From Amphiduros pacificus (taxonomy: Eukaryota > Annelida > Polychaeta > Phyllodocida > Hesionidae), in contig OX439001.1 in NCBI GenBank assembly GCA_949316495.1, forward strand, positions 34,060,388 through 34,124,387: a stretch of 64,000 bases of DNA, in the 5' to 3' direction. Position 1 is the stretch's first letter, and each line of letters opens with the position of its first letter. Shown here piece by piece: positions 1 through 27,355 of the stretch. The translations under genes were made by a program, and so were the position numbers. The notes under the pieces were generated by a model. It did not search any database. It saw nothing but the letters and a program-made list of their open reading frames with translations, and was not told the origin of the DNA.

Positions 1-907
1 TTGGCGTTCCCATTCCATTCATAACATTATCCAAGGTCAGGCAGACAACATCACAATTACAGAGCAGAAGATTTAAACCTGGCTCTGCAAGTAAACCTCA
101 TATTCAACTCTGAATGAGTGCTGAGAGGCCACACCAAATGCAAGCTGCCAAAAGACACCAAGAAAAATATTTTGTCACACGCATTAAAACAGCCAATCAT
201 TGTCATTGTTTCGGTGAGAAAGTGAGTTCAACATCAAATGTGTGCTGGTATCAACACTTGTAAGGGGCTGGTCATTTGACTATACAGGGGGGGATATGTT
301 TTTTCCCAGATCTGGGATATTATTTGTTCACTAAGAGCTAAGTTTTTTTTTAATTCTTCGAGAGCTAAGATATTTTTAAAGAAAAAACCATACCCACCTG
401 ACAGACAAATGACAGGCCCCTAGCAGCCAACAACGTATGTGTGGTTGTGGCAGCTTGTTTTGGTCTGAAAGAGGGCGGGCATTGAGTGTATGCAAACGAC
501 CCTGCGGAAAAAGTAGGGACATTTTCATGCCTATTGCGGCAGAGGTAGGATGTGACCCTACACCGCCATGCAAAATACGGAAGCGCTGGTCTACATTGAA
601 TTCTTCGCATGCGACTCAAGTCATGTTATGTTGGTACTTATCAAGATATTTACTTTAAGCACATCAGAATAATTTAAAAAGTTGAGGCCTGATCTGACCT
701 TTCTAATCTGACAGTCCTGGGTGACTACACTCAGTACAAACTCCTTTCCAGCAGCTAATAATCACCGGTTCAAATATTTTGTCACATGTTTTTTGTCATT
801 TCACGCCATTGTCATAGCAATGATTAAGTTACGATATAAATGGCATGTGTACAAAAATAGTCAAGAGATGGACCATTACATTCGAGAGGGTTCAAATATA
901 TATATAT

Positions 908-981
<74 letters not shown>

Positions 982-1444
982 CTCTATCTCGCCATGCAGA
1001 GTAAATAATGTTTTGAAAGCAGGGAAAAAACTGCACGGTTGAACCAGTCCCTGTTCACTTAATATTAAGGTACTCCTGACCACCATGAAATCATGCCGAT
1101 CAAAAAGCACATGCTGACCTTCATTGAACTTGCAGTTGTCTTAATCAATAAAGAGCCAGCAATGCAACGCAACTTGATCATGATCAGGTGGTTTTCTACT
1201 TGAACCTCTACCTGTGTGCTCTAATGGCTTAGCACTTTAAACATTACATAATTGCACTTAAATATTACATTACTTAATACATAAGACACAAAAATTGCTT
1301 TCATTTGACTGTATCCAATCATCAAGATCGGTGACCACTCCGGATCTTGATAGGTGTATCCTTTGTATATAAATACATTATGTAATATACACTGCTCCAC
1401 TGAAGATGTAAAACGTAAATAAAGGGTTACAAAAACCCTTTTAA
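1..1444. other. Non-coding left edge, probably intron 1 of the Mcr-type gene
   Basis: I see no convincing exon here. The first recognisable exon of the macroglobulin gene begins in the MG1 domain at 1883 with a split codon, so a start codon and signal-peptide exon must lie upstream. Nothing in 1-1882 looks like a signal peptide followed by a usable donor of the right phase. Short open frames are low-complexity or random. A TG microsatellite and a small hairpin (ATCAAGATC...GATCTTGAT, about 1322-1356) are present. Confidence 0.5.
907..980. repeat. (TG)n microsatellite
   Basis: An almost pure TG dinucleotide run with one early TTTG interruption. It produces spurious Cys-Val and His-Thr open frames that are not genes. 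Confidence 0.95.
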
Positions 1445-1800
1445 GCTATGATGGGTATAACCTCTGCAGTGAAGGGAGGTGGGGTTGTTATTCTGTCCGT
1501 CACTATTGGCCGCAGTTCTTAGCAATTAGTAAGAAATATGTTTTTCAAGGGACCAATTCTAACTTTTTTCCATTAGCCTCAGATTTTGTCCATTTTGTTA
1601 TGATTTTTCAAATATCTAACAGTTAACACTGAGTTGTCATGAAAGCTGCCATTTATAAATATTAGCCGATGAGAATCCAAATGACAAGTTGGGGCCAAAT
1701 TCAATATGAAACATGCATTTTGATTGGTCAAAATTATCACCAGCTCAATCTCTCTGGGAGAGAATTTAAATGATCATTTATGAAGCAAATTTCATGCTCA
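1445..1800 (+). repeat. Dispersed repeat, copy A (partner inverted at 48430-48840)
   Basis: Reading the reverse complement of 48430-48840 beside this stretch shows long co-linear similarity. Shared words in the same order include TTATTCTGTCCGTCA, CCATTAG, CCAAATTCAATAT, TGATTGGTCAAAAT and TGATCATTTATGAAGCAA. The two copies look roughly three-quarters identical by eye. I see no coding potential, no clear terminal inverted repeats and no poly-A tail, so the class is unknown. This copy ends about 80 bp before the first recognised Mcr exon. Confidence 0.7.
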
Positions 1801-1882
1801 CAAACATTAAAATTAAGCAATGATCGGCATAGCTCTAAAGCCATTGGCATATGTTTATTCTGAATCTGGTGGGTGATTTCAG

Positions 1883-18289
<16,407 letters not shown>

Positions 18290-19930
18290 TGGAATGAGAA
18301 AAACTGTATTCTGTTGTTGTTATTGCTATCATAATATTTTCAATGATTGATCTTAATTGTAAACGACCATATTATTGCGGTATATATAAAACGTGAGCTC
18401 GGTACAGGTCACAAGGGAATCTTAATATAATCCTTCCTTCTAACTGGAAAAAATATTTTTTAGTCCACTGGGCCTGGAAAAGAGAGGGTTAGTTTTCATT
18501 TTGCTAAGATTTTTGACAATAACTATCACAACAACGATCCCCTTTACATTTTCCAAAGAAATTGATGAAAATCAAGGCATTTTTTCGACATATTTAATGT
18601 GCGTTAAATCTGTTGAAATATTTTAACAGTTTTGTATGATAAGTGGGAATTATACGGCATCAGATGCTTGTGACATCTTTGAAGGACATTGCATCCTCAC
18701 TATGTGTTCTCCTCACCAGTTAGATTTTTCTTTTTTTTATCAAATATAATGTAAATTGGATATTTATTTTATAAGAGAAAGAATCAAATAAATTTGAAAA
18801 AAATATATATCAGTTGTATTGTATCCTTTTTATTGCCCAAGTATTTGTAAATGTTTGTTCCTGATTTGTTTGTACCAAAGACATTTCCAACATTGCCGAG
18901 ACTATGTCTGGTCAGGTAAAAGCTTGTCACCGGGACTTGATGCCCTACTCTTTACAAAGAGTGACTTTGGATATTTCTTTTGCATTATCACATAGATATG
19001 ATAATACTAACCACAGCCTTTGATAACCAAATCCTGAACCATTAGCATGGGAGACAGATGTTTTCCCAATTGAACCACGTCCCATTCAATTATATGTTTG
19101 TATATATGAGTAGATGTATGTCAGACTCTGTAAATTCCGAAGAAGCACTTCTATACTCCCACATAATTAGATTTCTTTCCACACCAGAAAGTCTTGTTTT
19201 CTAAATGTATTATATTTTACACACATATACTCAATCATTGTAGCCAGGCACAGGGCACATCTTCGGTTGTTTGTCACTTAAGCTATTTAATATCCAATGG
19301 TGTCCTGGTTTCTAAACGATACAGTTAGTGGTATCATTAGAGATCATATATACATTAAGATCTCATAGTATAAAGTATATTTGGTGCAATGTCTGTATCT
19401 AATAAAAACCACTGTCCCACCGCCAGTTTACAAAGGGTTAAGACTATAAATTCCAGTGTTAGAGATCTCAATGTAGCCGAAATTGTGAAAAGATAAATCT
19501 TTGTTACAAAGATGAATGCCAGTGGCGTGTATCCCATTTATCCATAAAAACTATATGAACTTTATATGATAAGACAATAAAAAAATTATTCCCTTGGGGA
19601 GACAATATTTTGAAATGTCTCTGATAATCGAATCTGGTATTAGTGATTATTCTAAACTGTGGAAGGGCCGGTCCACACCTGGCCTTAGATTAAAGTTGTT
19701 TTACCAAACAGTTACTGTGATTGTCGACCTTAACATCTTTGGGATCCTCGCATTTATTTTGCCAGATGGTTCTCCTTTCATGCGCATAATGTATAAAAAA
19801 ATATGATTAATAAGAATTATTTGTGTTTGGTGGAAAACTATGCAGCATTCATAGTTCTCTATTTGTTCAGTGTTTCATAAATTGTTTTCCTTGTTTCACT
19901 GTTTATGTTTTTATCTTTGGGTACTTACAT
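18290..19930. other. Intergenic region between convergent Mcr-type and DEG/ENaC genes
   Basis: About 1.6 kb of AT-rich sequence holding the 3' flanks of both genes. AATAAA near 18787 (+ strand) and its complement TTTATT near 19753 are candidate distal polyadenylation signals for the two genes. No exon or repeat was recognised. Confidence 0.6.
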
Positions 19931-21478
19931 TTATTTGTTCCCCTCTGCAGAAGTGCCGTTTAATTTGTTCTCTGTCTTTGATAGAACTTGGCACAGACGA
20001 TACAATAAATCAATGATTTCAATAACAGTCACAAAACTTATGCCCACCCAGAGATTAAGTGTACCCCCCACACTGCCCATGACATTCTCCAGGGTCAAGG
20101 CTGGTTTGTCTGTATGGCGAGTGATAATATCAGTATCAAGTCTAATATTTAACTGCAAGAAATTCTCTCTCAGCAGCGTTGTTTTCTTGAGCATCACGAA
20201 AGCCCTGGAGATGTTTGTCTCTGCTGTTTTGCTTATTGTGTCAAATATACTGAACCTATCATCATATGGCTTACCTTTGATATAGGTGTCATATATAGCT
20301 AGCTGATAGAAGTCATGGGGCCAATCATACAGGTAGGAATAAAAATAGAACTTATATTCTGTGCAGGCATCTGGACACACCTCCAGAGAACACATTTTTA
20401 TTTTCCTTATCTGTTTTGAAACACACTGTAATCTATCTTTGATTTTTTTCAACTTGGGTTTGTCTTTTCCCGAATCCAGCTGCAAGCAGAAAGGCAGTTT
20501 ATTTCGCATTGCTGGGGTGGAGATGAGGTTTCCTTCCACACATCCACAGTTCTTAATGATATATTTTTGAAAGCACAACTCTTGGCACACTCTGCGAGTG
20601 TATTTGGGTTGGCTCCCCGTCAAGGGTATGGTGTCATTCTCCAGACAGTTGGAATAAGGAGCGGGCAGTTTGTCTCTTCTCGTGACGCCAGTTCTCATGG
20701 CGGCGTGCCTTCCTACGGGTACATTGACCCCCGAGAACATGATCGGTAGCGCCCCCTGTTGGTGGGCCTCCACGTACACGCCTGCTGCGAATGGACCTCC
20801 TAATGTTAGATCATACGTCGACAAAAACATCTTTAGATAATTGGCAACATCTAATATGACAGAGATACCGTACACTGAATTTAAGGAGTGTGAAATCGTG
20901 TAGCAATAGCCCCGGGAAGTAGAATATAACCTTCTCAGAGTATAATTTGAGCAGATGTCTACGTGACGGTCATAGCTGTGTATCTTGCAGTCAACCAGGA
21001 ATGTTGAACCGTTCTGGTCTTGAAGCTTATATAGATTTTCAAAAAATCCAGAAGGAGCCATCAAGGCTGCAGAAACATCCATATAATCACCGGTTTCATT
21101 TAATAAAAGTGTCTGAACCTTCTTCTGATAGCCAAGAACCTGTTCCTCTGAGACATCTAAGTCACCCAAAGGGTTCAGATTACATATTGTGATGTCTGGA
21201 AATTTAAGATTATAGTCCTCATCAATCCAGGTTGTGACCACTTTGAATGATAGATATGCCGAAATCAATCTGAATAAGATGAGAACGGTAATTGCAGCAC
21301 CAAAAACCATTGAAAAGGTCCATAGAGACCTCAGGAACACACCGGTTGAACGAACGGCTCTTGATATGCCCTTAACAGAACATGTTTCAAAGAAATGCTT
21401 GAAAACTGTGTTACAACCCATGTCTCTTTCAAAAAGTGGAAAATGAACACATACCTTGCTTTTAATATATAAACCCAT
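19931..21478 (-). CDS. DEG/ENaC-family sodium channel subunit, intronless, 515 residues
   Basis: Predicted amiloride-sensitive-type cation channel subunit of the plasma membrane (ASIC/FaNaC/degenerin superfamily). Seen in order: N-terminal gating segment HFFETCSVKGISRAV (28-42), where the conserved His-Gly is Lys-Gly; TM1 about 53-75; post-TM1 FPDITICNLNPL (93-104); a Cys-rich extracellular domain with CLENDTIPL and NCGCVEG; pre-TM2 VMGSVGGTLNLW; GIS selectivity filter (479-481, family G-x-S); TM2 to about 497; short Lys-rich cytosolic tail. Length matches ASIC-size members. The start at 21478 gives a 19-residue leader before a second Met at 21421 that would also keep all domains. TAA at 19931-19933 overlaps AATAAA. 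The whole gene is one exon, unlike its many-exon neighbour. The ligand (proton, peptide, mechanical) cannot be told. Confidence 0.92.
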   Translation of the reverse strand: MGLYIKSKVCVHFPLFERDMGCNTVFKHFFETCSVKGISRAVRSTGVFLRSLWTFSMVFGAAITVLILFRLISAYLSFKVVTTWIDEDYNLKFPDITICNLNPLGDLDVSEEQVLGYQKKVQTLLLNETGDYMDVSAALMAPSGFFENLYKLQDQNGSTFLVDCKIHSYDRHVDICSNYTLRRLYSTSRGYCYTISHSLNSVYGISVILDVANYLKMFLSTYDLTLGGPFAAGVYVEAHQQGALPIMFSGVNVPVGRHAAMRTGVTRRDKLPAPYSNCLENDTIPLTGSQPKYTRRVCQELCFQKYIIKNCGCVEGNLISTPAMRNKLPFCLQLDSGKDKPKLKKIKDRLQCVSKQIRKIKMCSLEVCPDACTEYKFYFYSYLYDWPHDFYQLAIYDTYIKGKPYDDRFSIFDTISKTAETNISRAFVMLKKTTLLRENFLQLNIRLDTDIITRHTDKPALTLENVMGSVGGTLNLWVGISFVTVIEIIDLLYRLCQVLSKTENKLNGTSAEGNK

Positions 21479-22389
21479 TTCTAATTTACTAATTCATCCT
21501 TATTGATAAGATTTCCCTGAACTAATATGTAAATAGGTTGATTTAAACGCCACCATATTGATACAAAAACAAGCCGACGGGGTTAATGCACTTCGATATA
21601 TGTTACTACTAGCTGTTCAAGCAAGACCTGTGCTGCATTAAGTTTGGTAAAAAAGTTTAAAGCTTTTTATGCAATAAATGGTAAACGCAGTAAATGATAT
21701 TGTTTTCAACTCAGTCCAATATTACTTACATGATGCCCGTCAAACATCTCTCTCCCAATAAATTACAATCTCTCTCCCAATAAATTACAATCTCTTTCCA
21801 AATAAATGATAATCTCTTTCCCAATAACTGAAAATCCGTCTCCCAGTAAATGACAATCCCTCTCCTAATAAATTAAAGAATCACATTTCAATATCCAATT
21901 GAAAGAGGTAATTAGAAGGACCGAAAGAACATTATAAACTGTGACATGACGATAATCGATGAGGCTGGATGATATCTGGTCTCGATCCAGTACTAGTGCT
22001 CTATGTCTGTTTGCCTGGGACAATCCTGCATGCCTGCTATCCATGCTCACAGAGATTGTGCTTGTACCAAGGTGATCCATGACATAAATGTTGACTTTTG
22101 GTGAGAAAACATGTTGTGCATGACGGGAAAACATGCATTATTCACAAGTCATTATTCAAGAGAAAAAACATGTAGTGATCCCATCAAAATGAAAGTTGCT
22201 ATAAAAATACATTTTTTTCCTGTAGTATAATTTGCCGTTTAAGGTATTTTTACATGAGAAAGTATGGAGAAATATATGTAAAATAGAAACACTTGCAAAA
22301 GCACAACAGAATCTCTTTAGCATAAAGCTTCAGCAATAAGCTTGCGTTTTCTATCAGCAGAAAGTCATCTCAGTTATGTAGGTTATCAA
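21479..22389. other. Upstream flank of the DEG/ENaC gene
   Basis: Presumed promoter side of the channel gene. Apart from the minisatellite at 21748-21868, I see AT-rich sequence and no exon. A confident TATA box or initiator could not be chosen. Confidence 0.5.
21748..21868. repeat. Minisatellite of about 25 bp, five units
   Basis: Imperfect tandem units of TCTCTCCCAATAAATTACAA with variants (TTTCCAAATAAATGATAA, TCTCCCAGTAAATGACAA). It lies 270 bp upstream of the channel start codon. Confidence 0.9.
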
Positions 22390-23170
22390 CTGTATGTTGT
22401 CTATTCAGTTATTAATGTGTCCCACTTGTGCAGCTATCTCTCACATGTGTAGTTCTCTCTCACTTGTGCAGCAGCCATCTTTCACTTATGTAATTATTTT
22501 TACCTGTATCAGGTTTGGTCAGTTATTTATGTTTGTCTCATTTATGCAACTGTCTCTCGCTTCTGTAGGTGTCTCCTGCTTGTTTGGGTGTCTCATATGA
22601 CTTATATGAAGCTGTCTCTGCGTACATTTTGGCCAGTTCTCAATGTCTGAATCACTTTTGCAACTGTTCCCAATTACATTGCAGTAATTTACTTGTGATT
22701 GTGTCATTTATTCATCTGTGTGATTGCTTTTCACCTGTGCGATTGTCTCTCACTTGTGGAACCCTCTCTAACTTATGTTACATTCTCTGCAGCTATCGTA
22801 CGTTTTTGTAGCTGTGTCACGTGTGTCAGGTTATGTAAGTCTTTTGTGTCTCATTCAATTATTCGATCCATCACTTGTGCAGCTTCTCACTTGTGCAGCC
22901 ATCTCACTTGTGCAGCTATCTCACTTGTGCAGCTATCTCACTTGTGTACCTACCTCTGACCCGTGCAGCTATCCCTCAATTGTATTTCTCATGTATACTG
23001 TCTCATTTATGTATCTAACACTTGTAATTGCCACTACCTCTCACTTGGCCAACTGTAAACTACATCACTTTTGTAGTTGTTCCAATAAGTTTGAAATGTC
23101 TTTTTTACTTGTGCAGCAGTCTCTCACTTGTGAAGCTATCTCTAACGTGTGTACTCGTCTTTGAATAATG
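22390..23170. repeat. Highly degenerate tandem array of about 19-20 bp
   Basis: Repeated words of the form TCTCACTTGTGCAGCTATC with much decay; the clearest units are at 22870-22960. The octamer CACTTGTG and the spacing near 19-20 bp are shared with the much younger satellite at 35740-38330. Confidence 0.75.
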
Positions 23171-23197
23171 TGGCTGTCTCACCTGTGTTTGTTTCTT

Positions 23198-23340
23198 TGT
23201 TTGGGGTTTTACATCACTTTCAACATTATTTCAGTTACTTCGTGTTGAGACCTACTTGTAGCAGATATAGTGCTGCCTCACTGAATCGTCATGTCACAGG
23301 TCCTTGACATGACAACCCACCCGGTCACAGATTTAACAGG
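23198..23340 (-). mobile_element. tRNA-derived SINE, 5'-truncated copy
   Basis: Reverse complement of the 3' half of the full SINE at 24206-24525: tail remnant (GTTTGTTTCTTTGTTTGG on +), then the shared central part with GACATGACAACCCACCCGGT. The tRNA-related head is missing. It abuts a LINE fragment. Confidence 0.88.
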
Positions 23341-23341
23341 T

Positions 23342-23830
23342 TGCTCCATGCAAGATTCTACCAGATTAAGCAATTTCTTCTTACTGAAGATCGCATTGGA
23401 TTTTGCCATGCTTTTATCCTTCCGTATGTTAACTACTGCATTACCGTTTGAGGATCGGTTGTCATGGGAAAATGATTTAAGCTGCAAAAAAGAGATGCCT
23501 CCATGAATTTTGACGATTCAGACAGCCACACAACCTTTACTACAAAAACTCAAATGGTTGTCGGTAATGGACAAGTTATGTAAATAGACACATGAAAAGC
23601 ACAAATGGTCACTGAATTGACTTGCAAAAATGTTTAAATATATCCATGAGGTTAATGCAAGAACATCAAGGAGTTCTGGCGATAGAACACGGCTAAACCT
23701 GAACAAATGTACCAAACGTCTAAAAGTGTACACAGACTCTTTGCATTCTAAGGTGCTATCATATGGAATTCCTTGTCAGTTCCTGTAAGGGAAGCAGTCA
23801 TTAGAACATTTTAAACATGCATGCATGAAA
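23342..23830 (+). mobile_element. Degenerate LINE fragment, C-terminal part of reverse transcriptase ORF2
   Basis: In one frame the DNA reads FHAFILPYVNYC-like sequence (ICFCHAFILP region, seen as GFCHAFILPYVNYCITV then a stop), the conserved post-RT motif of many LINEs (family: FILPIFDYCCTVWG). Further on, in shifted frames, come LKWLSVMDKLCK, RTSRSSGDRTRLNL and SKVLSYGIP, again the usual order of the LINE carboxy end. Several stops and shifts show it is dead. Clade is uncertain, CR1/L2-like by style. Confidence 0.75.
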
Positions 23831-24205
23831 TAGTTTTTGATATCTTAAACATAATAATAATATTGATATCTTAAACATAATATACATAATATTAACATAT
23901 GAGAAGACCATATGGAAGATTAGCCTTGAAGCATTCATGAGATGAGGTTTTCAAACAATTTTTCCTTGCATATTATATTACCCAAACTTTGCGATCAATT
24001 ACCCATCATATTTCCCACGCATAAATTTCTCTGCCATTTGAAAGTGGATGAGTCTTCTGCTAAAATACAAATCATCCATTGAACCAATCAAATTTCCAGC
24101 CTGTTGCAAAATTGGATTTTACACAATTGTTGTCTGTCAATATTTAAAATGATCATGTTTGTTTTAAGATGAATAAAAGAGGATTGATCACACGACAAAC
24201 ATGAA

Positions 24206-24525
24206 AGGCCGCGGGCCGTGGCGCAGTTGGTTAGAGCGCCAGCTTTTTAGCACCAGTTCCTCTGTGGTGATCCAAAGGTTGTGGGTTCGAACCCCGGCCG
24301 TGCCGGTATTGAACTCATGATACAATTTCCCACATGAGCTGAGGCCCGTGCCTAAAGGGTTAACCTGTTGTCCTTGTAAATCTGTGACCGGGTGGGTTGT
24401 CATGTCAAGGACCTGCGACATGACAATTCAGTGAGGCAGCACTCTATCTGCTACATGTAGGTCTCATCACGAAATGACTGAAATAATGTCGAAAGTGATG
24501 TAAAGCCCCAAACAAACAAACAAAA
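24206..24525 (+). mobile_element. Full-length tRNA-derived SINE with 12-bp target-site duplication
   Basis: The head carries RNA polymerase III boxes: A box TGGCGCAGTTGG and B box GGTTCGAACCC. The tRNA-unrelated body contains GACCGGGTGGGTTGTCATG, and the tail is (CAAA)n after GCCCCAAAC. The flanking GACAAACATGAA at 24194-24205 and 24526-24537 is the target-site duplication. At about 320 bp this is the reference copy for the window. The long body and the inserted bases in the anticodon-to-T-arm region exclude a functional tRNA gene. Confidence 0.95.
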
Positions 24526-24624
24526 GACAAACATGAATCTATCACACAGCAAATATTACTAAGAGGAATATCTGGTCACAAGGTCTGCCCCCATCTTTGA
24601 CAGGCCCATGGTACCACTGTGTAT

Positions 24625-24735
24625 TGATGTCTGTATCAAGGACCATAGATATTCAGTGAGAAGGTACTAAATCTGCTTCACATAGGTCTCATTATGAAAT
24701 GACTGAACTATTTTTTTTTGAAAGTGGTATAATAC
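24625..24735 (+). mobile_element. Old SINE 3' fragment
   Basis: ATCAAGGACC...ATTCAGTGAG...TAGGTCTCATTATGAAATG follows the order of the SINE 3' half with many substitutions. Head and tail are gone. Confidence 0.75.
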
Positions 24736-25599
24736 AAAATAAATAGAGAATTTGGCTGATCGCTCCTTTCTGAGGCCAGTAGTATCTGGAAGGTTGATAT
24801 GATAACAGGCAAAACAGCACATCACAGAAGTAGTGATAAGTACTGTAAATGATCATATTATCTTATATTATTGGAAAAGAAAGTCAAGAATAAAACAAAA
24901 TCCCCACTCCATCCATTCCCAACGCCCATTTCTGTAGTTTATATTCTGCTCCTTATAGTCTATCAAGTTTGTATTACATTATTAGGAACCTCATGATTTT
25001 TTTAAATATTACTGTTCCTTATTACTAAATACAAACCTGACTGATTCAATTTCCTGCAGGTGGAGTGGTGTCAAAATTGTTTTTCATCAATTTACGCTGA
25101 CTTGAAGGAAATTTCTTTCATAACAGGGAAATAACCCAGTTTATGGGATGTTCCCTGAACATTGCCTATAGGGCCCGATATGTAGAATAATTCTGCGCAA
25201 ATTAAAATTTAGCACGATCTTGATATTAAGCACTGACTTATCTACAGGCCATTCTGAAGGCTGGGGTGGCTCTCAAGGGCTGTCCTAACTGTTTTCATAA
25301 AATTCAGTACTGTCTCAAGAGTTGACTTCAGAAATAGTGTTAAATCTGAAGTTTGGGCTAAATAATTTAACATGAAGTCAAACCTAAGCCCTTTAGCATA
25401 GAAGGTTATAATGAAAAGCAAATTCTTTCTCATGTGTGTAATTCCTGTTTTCGAGTAAACTCTTTCTCATGTGTATAATTAATACACTTGAGTAATCAAG
25501 GTGTATGATTTATGTTTGTACTTAAATGGAGGGGATTTATCTGGTTTGCTTAGTAAATATGTAAGGTTTCACTTGTGAAAACTGTTAACTACATCTAGT

Positions 25600-25668
25600 A
25601 AACAGTAGGTCTTGTCATGAAATAACTGAAATAATTTTGAAATGACGTGGAACCCCAAAAACATTTTG
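25600..25668 (+). mobile_element. Old SINE 3' end fragment
   Basis: TAGGTCTTGTCATGAAATAA...GAAATGACGTGGAACCCCAAA matches the last about 70 bp of the SINE body and tail. Strongly decayed. Confidence 0.7.
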
Positions 25669-27166
25669 CTAATAAATACTTCGCAAAAAAAACTTTAAGA
25701 AATAATGATAGTTTATTTATATGTTTGATTATAATTGTAATACACTTTCCATTTCATGCTGTAGACTAGCGACACTTATGCCCCAGCCGCACTGCAACGA
25801 TATATATTACAGAACAAGAAAAATGGCAAATTTGAACATAATTGTGAATAAATATAAAAAATCTTCAGACTCAACAGGAATAAGCACAATCTGGTCATAT
25901 TAAAGACCATCAAAGTATCTCGTATCTTGCTCAGATGTTATATTTCGATATACACTGATTATTATAGACCACTACCAACCAGTCTTACATTTAAACTACT
26001 ACAAACTAAATAAAACAAGCTACAGCAAATCAATTTTTAAAATGTATGTCATGCATGGCGAATGTTTTGAACAGTTTAAAACATTTGCCAGGCTTCGACG
26101 ATTCATAAAGAACTATAAAGAAACACAAAGACTACTGGAGCCTTAAGACGGCCTGCATTTAGACTTACAGCATTTAGACTTACAGACTAACAGAATTTCA
26201 GTTCTCTAAACAATTTTGCCACAGCATGACAAGGACGCTACAGTTCTACATTGCGAGATACAACGACTCTTTGAAGCTCTGGAGTATAGAGGCCCACAAC
26301 GGACATTTCTCACTTCTAATTTTCGGGGATAAATGAAGGTGAAACCTACCCATTTCTTATTTTCAGGTTCAAATGTTTCTTAGCCTCACTTGTCTTATTA
26401 TCGTGCCAATGTTCTCAGTTTCACCCTCACAATTTTGGGGCACAGATTTGAATGGCGAAGGCAGAAGATGAAGAGCGGTGAAGAGCGAAAATAGAAAGCA
26501 GACAGTAGAAAATAATGAAGTAGAAGAGCAAAAATAATGAAGTTAAAGGGCAAAAATATTGAAGTAGAAGTAGTAATTTGGGGTGAAGTGCGAAGCATGA
26601 TACCTCAGGAGCCTAATGACTTTGTCATATCATACAATTATCAATAAAAAAGACACAAGAAATGAATATGAGGTTCGTAGGTTTTGAAACTACAGTTCCG
26701 GTATATTCAAGACGAAGCACCATATATATTTGATTGAGTTTGGTGAAAAAGTGCGTTATTTCCTCTAAAACTAATATCATAACATATTTAGTTTTATGGT
26801 CAACTTTATGCTAAAAAATATAATACACCAGGTGTCGCGCCTTTTCAATAATGTTCACATCAGTATGAAACAATCATATTCAATGGTTTCATTATGGTTT
26901 TACTAATACCATGGCTTTTTAAGGATCGACTACTCTGGCATTTATCCCATTTCATTGAAAAGAAACACCTTTTTAAGAAATGAAGGCAGGAGGTTCAAAG
27001 GAACCTTCAAGTCAAAACTATAAATATGATGCAATGCAAACCCCCCAAAATGGATTTTCATGATAACAAAATAATTGTCCCATGCCAAGTATATTTCTAT
27101 AAAAAAAGTTGATTTTCTCCATTTTCTGTATGGCGAATTATAAGCCTGGGAAGGCATAGATCAAGT
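25669..27166. other. Region downstream of the aquaporin gene
   Basis: No gene or clear repeat recognised. A purine-rich patch at about 26450-26590 repeats AAGAGCGAAAATAG/GAAGTAGAAG words weakly. It should contain the aquaporin 3' UTR next to 27167, but no TTTATT (complement of AATAAA) was seen close by. Confidence 0.5.
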
Positions 27167-27355
27167 TTAATGCTTTTGCTCCATGACCATGACTGTGTCC
27201 CGGGAGGGGCGCTCTCCCTCGGCGTCATAGTGACCGTCGTCATAGCTCCTCGTGAAGTAACCTCTCGTCTTGACGACATTAGCGTTCACAGCAAAAACTA
27301 GGTCATAGAGAAATCCGGCTGCAGCGCCTCCTACCAGTGGACCGACCCAATACAC
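27167..27355 (-). CDS. Aquaporin exon 3 (sixth helix and cytosolic tail)
   Basis: Begins [21 protein letters not shown], the conserved start of helix 6 (family: YWVGPxxGAxxAxxxYxxVF), and ends in a polar 35-residue tail rich in Asp, Glu and Arg with [14 protein letters not shown]. The RPSRDT stretch is a possible basophilic-kinase site, which is inference only. Confidence 0.93.
   Translation of the reverse strand: MYWVGPLVGGAAAGFLYDLVFAVNANVVKTRGYFTRSYDDGHYDAEGERPSRDTVMVMEQKH

Noticed and set aside
721-981. Hydrophobic stretch considered as the Mcr signal peptide
   Set aside because: The Met is followed by a polar 15-residue start and the frame runs into the TG microsatellite; no donor of the right phase fits.
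24206-24300. Possible tRNA gene with A and B boxes
   Set aside because: Extra bases disrupt the anticodon-to-T-arm spacing, a 230-bp body and (CAAA)n tail follow, and a target-site duplication surrounds it. It is a SINE head.
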